Positions 8,820 through 15,375 of a stretch of 64,000 nucleotides of DNA are shown piece after piece (the stretch's first letter is position 1; each line of letters opens with the position of its first letter). The position numbers and the translations under genes are program-made. The stretch is from Paraburkholderia phytofirmans PsJN (lineage in GTDB: Bacteria > Pseudomonadota > Gammaproteobacteria > Burkholderiales > Burkholderiaceae). The DNA is taken from the NCBI RefSeq assembly GCF_000020125.1, contig NC_010676.1:868001-932000 (forward strand). Reading direction: 5' to 3'. The notes beneath the pieces are model-generated. The model was not told where the DNA came from. It did not search any database and saw only the letters and a program-made list of their open reading frames with translations.

Positions 8820-9296
8820 ATGGCGTACGGCGAGCATAAATACAAGATATCGGTGCAATGGACCGGCAATCGCGGTAGCGGCACCTCCGGCTATCGGGAT
8901 TACGGACGCGATCATGTGATAGCGGCGGGCAACAAGCCCGAAATTCCAGGTTCATCGGACGCGGCCTTTCTCGGCGACGCCAACCGCTGGAATCCCGAAG
9001 ATCTGCTGGTCGCGTCGGCCAGCGCCTGCCACAAACTCTGGTATCTGCATCTATGCGCCGACGCCGGCATCACGGTGACGGCGTATCGCGACGACGCCGA
9101 AGGCACCATGCTCGACGATCCGAAGCAAGGCCGTTTTTCACAAATCGTGCTGCGCCCGCGCGTCGTGATTCGGGCGGGCGGCGATGTCGAACTCGCCGCG
9201 CACTTGCATCATGTGGCGCATGAGAAGTGCTATATCGCGAACTCGGTTAACTTTCCGATTCTCTGCGAGCCGGTCATCGAAACACTCACTGATTGA
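8820..9296 (+). CDS. OsmC-family peroxiredoxin
   Basis: The 158-residue protein has the OsmC fold landmarks: N-terminal YGEHKYKISVQW, the NRWNPEDLLVASASACHKL motif with the first catalytic Cys, and HEKCYIANSVNFP with the second Cys. OsmC/Ohr proteins reduce organic or fatty-acid hydroperoxides in the cytoplasm. The start is 8820, not 8814: AAGGAG (8808-8813) abuts the first ATG but sits 6 nt before the second. No regulator of the OhrR type is adjacent. Confidence 0.9.
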   Translation: MAYGEHKYKISVQWTGNRGSGTSGYRDYGRDHVIAAGNKPEIPGSSDAAFLGDANRWNPEDLLVASASACHKLWYLHLCADAGITVTAYRDDAEGTMLDDPKQGRFSQIVLRPRVVIRAGGDVELAAHLHHVAHEKCYIANSVNFPILCEPVIETLTD

Positions 9297-9356
9297 ACGA
9301 GGCACGCCCCGCTCGCCGCTCGCCCTGGGCGCGTGCGGCGACGTGGCGCCATCGCT

Positions 9357-11015
9357 TCAATGCAGCAGCGTCATCTGCACGACCTTCACGATCACCAGCG
9401 CGACCGCCACGATCAGATAACCGCGTAGCACGCCCATCCAGACCCGCTTGGACATCGTCAGTTGCGGGGCCGGCAGTTCGTCCAGAGGCGGCATGCGCCA
9501 GGCCGCGCGCGTTTCCTTCGACCACCTGAGCTCGCTGTCGTGATTCGACGCGGTCCCTGTTTCCCGCCGCAGCTTGCGGACCACGACGGTCGCCGCATAG
9601 CCTGCCACGGCCATCAGCGTGCCGCCTGCGAGCACTTCGAGCATCGCTTCGCCGGTGATATCCGGATACATGACGGAAGCCGTGAGAATGATGGATAGCA
9701 TGACGAGCACCCAGACCACTGCGCCTGTGAAGACGTTGAGCTTCTTCGAGTTCACCCACGGTCCGAGCACCGCGCGGTCGTTGCACAACAGCAGCAGAAA
9801 CACGGTCGCGCTCGGCAGCAGCACGCCGGCGAGCGTCTGCACCGCTTCCGTCAGAAGGCCGAGCGGGCTGCCCGGAATCAGCACCAGCGTCGCCGCGGCC
9901 GCCACGATGCCGAAGTAGACGAGATAGAAGCCCTTCGCATCCGACACGCCGCGATGCAGCGAGTGGCGAATCTTGAAGACGTCGCCGATCGCGTAGGCGG
10001 TGGACAGCGACACCGCCGCCGCGCCGATGATGCACGCGTCGAGCAGCGCCACGGCGAACAGCACGGCGGGCGTGCGGCCGGCGTAGCTTTCGAGGTCGGC
10101 GATCACGCCGCCCGCGTCGGTGAAATGGCCGGATTCGGGCTTGCCCGCGTAGAGCGCCGCGCAGAACGAGATCATGGCCACGGCGCCGATCATCACGAAG
10201 ACGATCCCGATCCAGAGATCGGCCTTTTCGTACTTCATGAAGCGAGGCGTGATGCGTTTATCGACGATGTAGCTCTGCTGGAAGAACAACTGCCACGGCG
10301 CGACGGTCGTGCCGACAATGCCGATCACGAGCAGCATCACGTCGCTGAGTTTTGAGTGCGCGGGCCAGCCCGGAATCAGAAAATCGTGCGCCATCTGGCT
10401 AACCAGCGGGTGAATCGACACCAGCACGGGCACCAGCAACAGGCTCATCAGGCACAGCACCACGGCGAAGCGTTCGAAGCGCCGGAAATTGCCCGTGCTG
10501 ACCGCGGCCATGGTCACCGCCGCGGCAATGCAGACGCCGGCCACTTTCGAAATGCCGAAGAACTGCAACACGAACGTTATACCGATGAACTCGGTCAAGA
10601 TCGTCAATGCGTTCAGGATGAACAGATCCACGACGCTGAAGGCACCCCAGAACTTGCCGAAGCGCTCGAAGATCAGCCGCGCATGACCCACGCCGGTCAC
10701 CGCGCCAAGACGCAGCACCATCTCCTGATTGACGAACAGCACGGGTACGAGCAGCAGCATGGTCCACAGCAAAGTGGTGCCGTAGTTCTGTCCCGCTTGC
10801 GTGTAGGTGCCGAAGGCGCCGGCATCGTTATCGCCGACCATCACGATGAGGCCGGGCCCGAGAATCGCGAGCAGCGTGCGCACGCGGGCCCACCAGCTGT
10901 TGCGCGCCCCCGTGTCGTGATGGGCGATGGTGCCGAGCGCGCCCTTGATGTCGCCGAGGTGCGCGTCGTCGAGAACGGCGCTGCGGGGTGGTGAGACGTT
11001 GATTGGAGTGGACAT
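9357..11015 (-). CDS. Nramp-related divalent-cation transporter, non-canonical metal site
   Basis: The 552-residue protein is a LeuT-fold Nramp-superfamily transporter with about 11-12 membrane segments. Canonical Nramps (MntH) carry DPGN in TM1 and MPH in TM6 for Mn2+/Fe2+. Here TM1 reads GDNDAGAF (61-68) and TM6 reads TVAPWQ (237-242), so the TM1 Pro, the Asn and the TM6 Met are absent. Loss of these residues is known from the Nramp-related Mg2+ transporter group, so Mg2+ uptake is a better guess than Mn2+, but this is inference. The gene has a leader of about 800 nt with a promoter at 11826-11855 that resembles that of the MgtC-family gene. The N-terminus (about 45 residues) is hydrophilic. 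Confidence 0.85.
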   Translation of the reverse strand: MSTPINVSPPRSAVLDDAHLGDIKGALGTIAHHDTGARNSWWARVRTLLAILGPGLIVMVGDNDAGAFGTYTQAGQNYGTTLLWTMLLLVPVLFVNQEMVLRLGAVTGVGHARLIFERFGKFWGAFSVVDLFILNALTILTEFIGITFVLQFFGISKVAGVCIAAAVTMAAVSTGNFRRFERFAVVLCLMSLLLVPVLVSIHPLVSQMAHDFLIPGWPAHSKLSDVMLLVIGIVGTTVAPWQLFFQQSYIVDKRITPRFMKYEKADLWIGIVFVMIGAVAMISFCAALYAGKPESGHFTDAGGVIADLESYAGRTPAVLFAVALLDACIIGAAAVSLSTAYAIGDVFKIRHSLHRGVSDAKGFYLVYFGIVAAAATLVLIPGSPLGLLTEAVQTLAGVLLPSATVFLLLLCNDRAVLGPWVNSKKLNVFTGAVVWVLVMLSIILTASVMYPDITGEAMLEVLAGGTLMAVAGYAATVVVRKLRRETGTASNHDSELRWSKETRAAWRMPPLDELPAPQLTMSKRVWMGVLRGYLIVAVALVIVKVVQMTLLH

Positions 11016-11135
11016 GCTAGCCGCCTGAGTAGGTTTGATTGGATTGAGCGGGGCATCTTCAGGATCCGCCGATGTGCGCGGCCGAACAGGGCGGCGCTGC
11101 CGGCGGACACGCGAAGACGCGCTGAGCGTGTGTGA

Positions 11136-11291
11136 TTACGAAGCGGCTCGCGAGACAGGACGCGAAGCGAGCGCCCTGACGCGGTGCCAGGCAACGGTGA
11201 GCCAATGCGGCTTGATGCCGTGCAATGCGAGAGCGGCGTCGCTGTGGGTGTGGGTTTGCTGCAGTGTCGGTACGAGGATAGCGAGGTACAT
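11136..11291 (-). CDS. leader ORF 3 of the Nramp-like gene (51 aa)
   Basis: A 51-residue frame starts at ATG 11291 with GGAG 8 nt upstream (cccggagaaaaaaac). It reads MYLAILVPTLQQTHTHSDAA and ends SRPVSRAAS. Its stop lies 120 nt before the transporter start. It could encode a small protein or act as an upstream ORF in the transporter leader. It has a hydrophobic start and no recognisable domain. Confidence 0.45.
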   Translation of the reverse strand: MYLAILVPTLQQTHTHSDAALALHGIKPHWLTVAWHRVRALASRPVSRAAS

Positions 11292-11358
11292 GTTTTTTTC
11301 TCCGGGCGTATGGCTTGACGCGGATTGCGGAAAGCCGGCAGACGCGGAGCGCGGCGCA

Positions 11359-11487
11359 TCAGGCGCGCGGCGAATCAGGTCTACTTGCTTTCCTTGGGCA
11401 AATGATTGTTTGCCGGCCCGCTCGGTCGTGACTGAGCGGCAATTGAACGGCAACCAGGCGGCGTATGGGATAACTGTCACTGTCCAT
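11359..11487 (-). CDS. leader ORF 2 of the Nramp-like gene (42 aa)
   Basis: A 42-residue frame begins at ATG 11487 behind a perfect AAGGAG with 6-nt spacing. It starts MDSDSYPIRRLVAVQLPLSH and ends PDSPRA. The acidic opening followed by Pro and Arg pairs recalls the general style of regulatory leader peptides of Mg2+ genes, but I see no direct homology. It lies inside the presumed leader, 67 nt upstream of leader ORF 3. It may be a regulatory leader peptide rather than a functional protein. Confidence 0.45.
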   Translation of the reverse strand: MDSDSYPIRRLVAVQLPLSHDRAGRQTIICPRKASRPDSPRA

Positions 11488-11694
11488 GGTGGCTCCTTAT
11501 CGGCGTTCAGTACGCACGTGTTTGTCCACGCGGTCGGACGCGCCGCGTTTCGAACGGATCGAATCGGCGCGAGCGAGCGCTGCCGCGAGCGGAGGCTCGC
11601 GACGCGATGCCATTCGGCGAGACGCACGTGCGCAAGCACGGCGCGGGCGAATGGCGCTAATCAGGGTGCACGGAGAGAGTTACTGCGGCGCGCA

Positions 11695-11717
11695 CCGTCT
11701 GCCTGCTGGCAAGACGG
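11695..11717 (-). promoter_or_regulatory. conserved leader hairpin upstream of the Nramp-like gene
   Basis: On the minus strand CCGTCTTGCC (11717-11708) pairs across the loop AGCA with GGCAGACGG (11703-11695), giving 9 bp with one bulged T. The MgtC-family leader has the identical 5' strand, a different loop (TTCG) and a changed but still pairing 3' strand. In both leaders the hairpin starts 35 nt after the TGA of the short TTG ORF. Confidence 0.5.
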
Positions 11718-11751
11718 CGGCTAGAAAAAGGGAGCGCGGGCGTCGGGCCGG

Positions 11752-11796
11752 TCAGGCAGTGAAACTGTTCGAAAGTCGACTACTGGTGGTGTCCAA
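11752..11796 (-). CDS. leader ORF 1 of the Nramp-like gene (14 aa, TTG start)
   Basis: TTG at 11796 opens a 14-codon frame, MDTTSSRLSNSFTA, ending in TGA, about 30 nt after the -10 box at 11826. The MgtC-family leader has a matching TTG frame (MDSSSSTRRASIRPIA) at the same place. The two differ by an in-frame 6-nt insertion and share the stop. A second overlapping frame, ATG 11801 (MPWTPPVVDFRTV...), also shows amino-acid similarity to the MgtC leader but has no normal start there. No strong Shine-Dalgarno is visible for either. Confidence 0.3.
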   Translation of the reverse strand: MDTTSSRLSNSFTA

Positions 11797-11825
11797 GGCA
11801 TGGGCCCCGTTTGTGAAGACGGCGA

Positions 11826-11855
11826 ATTTTAGGCACTGCCGCAAGCGGAAGTCAA
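11826..11855 (-). promoter_or_regulatory. sigma70-type promoter of the Nramp-like gene leader
   Basis: TTGACT (11855-11850) and TAAAAT (11831-11826) are separated by 18 bp, followed by TCGCC. The block GCCTAAAATTCGCC differs by one base from the corresponding block upstream of the MgtC-family gene, which has the same TTGACTT box and the same 18-bp spacing. Transcription would start near 11819, leaving a leader of about 800 nt. Confidence 0.55.
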
Positions 11856-11858
11856 CAT

Positions 11859-11875
11859 GCTTCGTTAAACGAAGC
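11859..11875. promoter_or_regulatory. perfect palindrome next to the Nramp-like gene promoter
   Basis: GCTTCGTTAAACGAAGC is a perfect 8-1-8 dyad. It ends 3 bp upstream of the -35 box at 11850-11855. Its position suits an operator for an activator or repressor. The MgtC-family promoter does not carry the same palindrome. Confidence 0.4.
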
Positions 11876-12189
11876 AAATATTCTTTGATAGGGCGTGGGT
11901 TAGACCACGTTGTGGTCGCGGAAGGCGTCTTGTCTTTCAGATGCGACAGGAAAGAAAGGCTAATGAAGGGTGCTTTTTGCCACCTGATGAAGAGAGCGGC
12001 TTGGGCAGAATCTTGCGGCTGCGAGTGCATGTGCAACTTGCCTCGATGGCATGCCCGCACTGACGAAAACACGAGGCGCCTGGCGCGCGTTGGTGATTCG
12101 CGACTACACGCGAGTGAGCCTCGGCGATGGCGTCGATTTTCGGGCGCGCTTCGCTGTCCGCGGCACCGCGAAGCACGCTCAGAGACGTC
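11876..12189. other. intergenic stretch without a supportable gene
   Basis: Between the promoter/palindrome of the Nramp-like gene and the stop of the small helical protein gene lies about 310 bp. Open frames here have poor codon usage and no Shine-Dalgarno; I see no gene, RNA or repeat that I can support. Confidence 0.5.
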
Positions 12190-12423
12190 TCAACGATTGC
12201 CGTCGAGCAGATCGCCGAGCAGTTCGTCGAATGCGGCTTGCGCGTCTTCGAGCTCCTGCAGCGCGGCGTCGAACGTTTGCAGCGCGAACTGCGAAGGCTT
12301 GCCGCTGCCGGCCGGCGGGAATTGCGATTGCAGCGACGCGAACGCCGACTGCACGCGCTGCGTCGCGGTCAAGACGCGCTGCATTGCCGCGGTTTCTTCG
12401 GCTCGCGCCTGTTCGTGATCCAT
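12190..12423 (-). CDS. small helical protein, unknown function
   Basis: The 77-residue product starts MDHEQARAEETAAMQRVL at ATG 12423, behind GGAG. It is predicted to be largely alpha-helical and acidic, with a heptad-like C-terminal half (FALQTFDAALQELEDAQAAFDELLGDLLDG). No membrane segment or signal peptide is visible and no family is recognised. It lies downstream of the Lrp-type regulator gene on the same strand, with a gap of about 60 bp. Confidence 0.7.
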   Translation of the reverse strand: MDHEQARAEETAAMQRVLTATQRVQSAFASLQSQFPPAGSGKPSQFALQTFDAALQELEDAQAAFDELLGDLLDGNR

Positions 12424-12487
12424 GAGAACTCCGTATTCAACTGTCGGCTGGCGCCGTTTCAAAGGGGTGACTATGCCACGTTAGCGT

Positions 12488-12955
12488 TCAGGACAGCGGC
12501 AAGCCGCCGTTGGCCTTCACTTCGCGCAACGACAGCGCCGATTCTACCGACGTCACGCCCGGCAGGCTGCGCATCTCGTCGCGCATGAACGTGCCGTAGT
12601 CGTCGAGGTCGCGGGCCACCACCTGCAGGATGTAATCGGCGCTGCCCGATACGTTGTGACACGCCAGGATGCGCGGAATGGCCTGCACCTCGCGCTCGAA
12701 ACGTGTCGCCACCGCCCGGTCGTGCACTGCAAAGCGCACGTAGACGAAGGCGACCACGCCGAAGCCGAGCGCGGAACGCGACAGCATCGCGCGGTACTGG
12801 TCGATGTAGCCGTCGTTTTCGAGGCGCTTGAGGCGACGCGCGCAGGGCGTTTCGCTCAGGCCGACCGTTTCGGCCAGCCGCGCGTTGGACATGCGGCCAT
12901 CTTTCTGCAGCGCGGCGAGGATCGCGCGGTCTGTTTTATCGAGGTCGGTTGTCAT
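12488..12955 (-). CDS. Lrp/AsnC-family transcriptional regulator
   Basis: The 155-residue protein starts MTTDLDKTDRAILAALQKDG. It has the Lrp helix-turn-helix (NARLAETVGLSETPCARRLKRLENDGYI, about 23-50) and a RAM/AsnC effector domain (VAFVYVRF, CHNVSGSADYILQVVA, GVTSVESALSLREVKANGGLPL). It is divergent from a LysE-type exporter gene 150 bp away. This is a common arrangement in which an Lrp protein controls amino-acid efflux in response to the amino acid. Confidence 0.92.
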   Translation of the reverse strand: MTTDLDKTDRAILAALQKDGRMSNARLAETVGLSETPCARRLKRLENDGYIDQYRAMLSRSALGFGVVAFVYVRFAVHDRAVATRFEREVQAIPRILACHNVSGSADYILQVVARDLDDYGTFMRDEMRSLPGVTSVESALSLREVKANGGLPLS

Positions 12956-13108
12956 GGCTAAGTATGCTGATGACGGGTTGGAGGAAAGCCCATGCGTGGG
13001 CCGCAATATTAGCGCATTCCTCCAAGGGTGCGGTCTCCTGCTCCGCAATTCGCCAGCAAACCCTCCGCCGACGATAGCAAGATAGAGCCTTGAAAACAGG
13101 AGAATTCG

Positions 13109-13762
13109 ATGATTTCCGCACATCTGCTGGCCGTGTATATCGCAGCGCTTTTCGTCGTCTATGCCGTGCCTGGACCGGACATGGCGCTGGTGCTGCAAAC
13201 CAGTATCGGACGCGGCGCGCGCAGCGGCTTTGCGGCTGCCGGCGGCCTCGGTGTCGCGCGCGCGACGCACGTGACGCTCTCGGCATGCGGCGTGGCCGCG
13301 CTGTTGCGCAGCGCGCCGTGGTTGTACGAAGTGGTGCGCTATGGCGGCGCGGTTTATCTCGCGTGGGTGGGGATTCAGGTTTTTCGTTCGCCGGTGTTTG
13401 CGCTGCCCGGCGGTACTGCCGCGGGTGCCAACGCGGATGCTGCGGCAAGCGTCGAGTCACGCCCGCTGCGGGCCGCTTTTGTCAAAGGCCTGCTGACCAA
13501 CTTGCTGAACCCGAAAGCGCTGCTGTTCTGCTCAGTGCTGCTGCCGCAATTCGTGCGTCCGGAGGCGGGGCCGGTGGCCGTGCAGATGGTCGAGCTCGGT
13601 CTGGTGCTGCTCGCGATCGGCGCCTGTTTCGACGTGCTGTACGCGATCGGCGCCGCGCGGATCGCCGGCTGGATGCGCGCCCATCCGCTCGCACAGACGC
13701 TGCAGCGTTGGACCTTCTCGGCGGCGCTGATCGGCTTTGCGTTGCGGCTTTCGCTGGACTGA
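13109..13762 (+). CDS. LysE-family amino-acid exporter
   Basis: The 217-residue inner-membrane protein has six predicted segments and the LysE/RhtB N-terminal signature (VVYAVPGPDMALVLQTSIGRGARSGFAAAGGLGVA). A second half follows with the conserved FVKGLLTNLLNPKALLFCSVLLPQFV motif. It probably exports an amino acid or analogue. AGGAG precedes the ATG. The divergent Lrp-type gene is the likely regulator. Confidence 0.9.
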   Translation: MISAHLLAVYIAALFVVYAVPGPDMALVLQTSIGRGARSGFAAAGGLGVARATHVTLSACGVAALLRSAPWLYEVVRYGGAVYLAWVGIQVFRSPVFALPGGTAAGANADAAASVESRPLRAAFVKGLLTNLLNPKALLFCSVLLPQFVRPEAGPVAVQMVELGLVLLAIGACFDVLYAIGAARIAGWMRAHPLAQTLQRWTFSAALIGFALRLSLD

Positions 13763-13833
13763 CTCTGGCTGATGACGGCGCGTCAGCAGCGCGTCTTCAC
13801 ACCGCCGCGCCAAGACCGCGCAGGAACGGCCGC

Positions 13834-14007
13834 TTACTTGCCCAGCTTGTGCTCGCGCCGCGAGCGGTCTTCGATGATTTTCCGGCGATGCTTGTCTTTC
13901 ATCTTCTTCCAGCTTTTGCATTCGTCGCGCGTGCGCATGCAGCCGATGCAGAAGCCGGTTTTACTGTCGAACTTGCAGATGTCGATGCAGGGTGACGCAA
14001 TGCTCAT
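13834..14007 (-). CDS. DUF1289 Cys-rich small protein
   Basis: The 57-residue protein starts MSIASPCIDICKFDSKTGFC and continues IGCMRTRDECKSWKKM, the four-Cys DUF1289 pattern (probably metal binding). A basic C-terminal tail (DKHRRKIIEDRSRREHKLGK) follows. Role unknown. I start at 14007, where the family normally begins; the longer frame adds unrelated residues. Confidence 0.85.
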   Translation of the reverse strand: MSIASPCIDICKFDSKTGFCIGCMRTRDECKSWKKMKDKHRRKIIEDRSRREHKLGK

Positions 14008-14072
14008 GACGATTGGCAATTGGGGATTAAGGTAAGTGCGAAGACTCTCGCATGCGCCGTGCCCGCACGCCA

Positions 14073-14132
14073 AGTGATTGTGTTAATAAAGCCAATAGAG
14101 CGCCACGCCTTATTCGTGGCAACACAATCACT
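14073..14132. repeat. nested inverted repeat upstream of ynfA-like gene
   Basis: AGTGATTGTGTT (14073-14084) is repeated as its exact reverse complement AACACAATCACT (14121-14132). Directly inside the right arm is a second hairpin, GCCACG (14102-14107) with CGTGGC (14115-14120). The 60-bp structure ends 14 bp before the ATG of the YnfA-family gene, so it may act in its leader or promoter. Confidence 0.7.
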
Positions 14133-14146
14133 CGCTTTCCCTCTCA

Positions 14147-14467
14147 ATGAAAACTTTTCTGCTCTATGCCGTGACCGCCGTTGCCGAAGTCGTCGGTTGC
14201 TACTTGCCGTGGCGCTGGTTGAAAGAGGGCGGTTCCATCTGGCTGCTGGTGCCGGGCGCGCTCAGCCTCGCGCTGTTCGCCTGGCTGCTGACCTTGCACG
14301 GCACCGCCGCAGGCCGCGTCTATGCGGCTTACGGCGGCGTGTACGTGGCGGTGGCGATTGCCTGGCTATGGTGCGTCGACAAGGTGCGGCCCACGCTGTG
14401 GGACGCCGCCGGCGTGGCCTTCACGCTGGCCGGCATGGCGATCATCGCGTTCCAGCCGCGCGTTTGA
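14147..14467 (+). CDS. YnfA/UPF0060 family membrane protein
   Basis: The 106-residue protein has four predicted membrane segments and the characteristic YnfA/UPF0060 sequence ([55 protein letters not shown] end). It is a small inner-membrane protein related to drug/metabolite transporter halves; its substrate is unknown. A striking nested inverted repeat lies immediately upstream. Confidence 0.9.
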
Positions 14468-14563
14468 GCCGGCCGGGGAGCGGATCTTGCCGCTCCCAAA
14501 GCATCTCTTGTTGATGCGCTCATTGCGCTGCGCGCCAACCTCGAGTCCGCGCGGGCTCACGCT

Positions 14564-15073
14564 TTACTTGATGCCGCCGAGATAGTCGAGCTTGCCGAGA
14601 TCGACGCCGTTGTGACGCAGAATGTCATACGCCGTCGTGACGTGAAAATAGAAGTTCGGCAGCACGAAACCGAGCAGATACGACTGCCCGGTGAACTCGA
14701 CCGGGCCCGAGCGCAGCTTCAGCGTGATCGCGCGTTCTTCCGAGCCGTCGATCTGTTCCGCATTGAATTCCTTCAGATAATCGATCGTCTTTTGAAGGCG
14801 GGCAATCAGTTCTTCAAAAGTCTGCTCGACGTCTTCGTACTTCGGCGCTTCGACGCCGGCAAGACGCGCGGCGCAGCCCTTCGCGGTGTCGCTCGCGATA
14901 TAGACCTGACGCGTCAGCGGCAGCATGTCCGGTGCGAGCCGGCCGGTGGTGAACACGGTGGGCTCGATCTGTTTCGCGGCGGCATGCGCCTCCGCTTTGC
15001 CCAGAATAACCTGCAGGTTCGTCAGGCCGCGGATCAACACGGGCAGTGATGCTTGATACATCGAAATTGGCAT
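14564..15073 (-). CDS. DUF1993 family protein
   Basis: The 169-residue protein starts MPISMYQASLPVLIRGLTNL and has the DUF1993 pattern: an N-terminal helix with LxxLxxIL, a central DMLPLTRQVYIASDTAKGCAARL segment and a C-terminal LPNFYFHVTTAYDILRHNGVDLGKLDYLG. The fold resembles DinB-like four-helix bundles. Cytoplasmic, function unknown. ATG 15073 follows GAGGAAG, which supports this start over the longer upstream frame. Confidence 0.88.
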   Translation of the reverse strand: MPISMYQASLPVLIRGLTNLQVILGKAEAHAAAKQIEPTVFTTGRLAPDMLPLTRQVYIASDTAKGCAARLAGVEAPKYEDVEQTFEELIARLQKTIDYLKEFNAEQIDGSEERAITLKLRSGPVEFTGQSYLLGFVLPNFYFHVTTAYDILRHNGVDLGKLDYLGGIK

Positions 15074-15375
15074 GAGGCTTCCTCTGATTCTTTGATCGTG
15101 CGCGCGGACGGCGCGCGAGGCAACGTAACGGCTGGATTGCCGCTGCAGCATCATAGCGCGAGCGGCGAGAGATGCGCATCGAGGCGACGCGGCGTTAGCC
15201 ATTCGGACAACTGCCGCGCACGCCGGAACTGTGATTGAATGGATTGGTCGGACCGATTGACGTTGTTGAAACAGCAAACTTGCCGCCGCCTTCAGGCGCT
15301 GAGGTTGTGAGAGGCGCGTGGCGCGTGGATCCAGCTCGTGGAATCCGCCGTCACGCTAACTGGAGAGTCGACACC

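Noticed and set aside
9357..11015. Naming the Nramp-like gene mntH
   Set aside because: The DPGN and MPH motifs that define MntH are absent.
11486..12418. 310-codon plus-strand frame over the Nramp-like leader
   Set aside because: No Shine-Dalgarno and poor codon use; it overlaps the conserved minus-strand promoter and leader and the small gene at 12190-12423.
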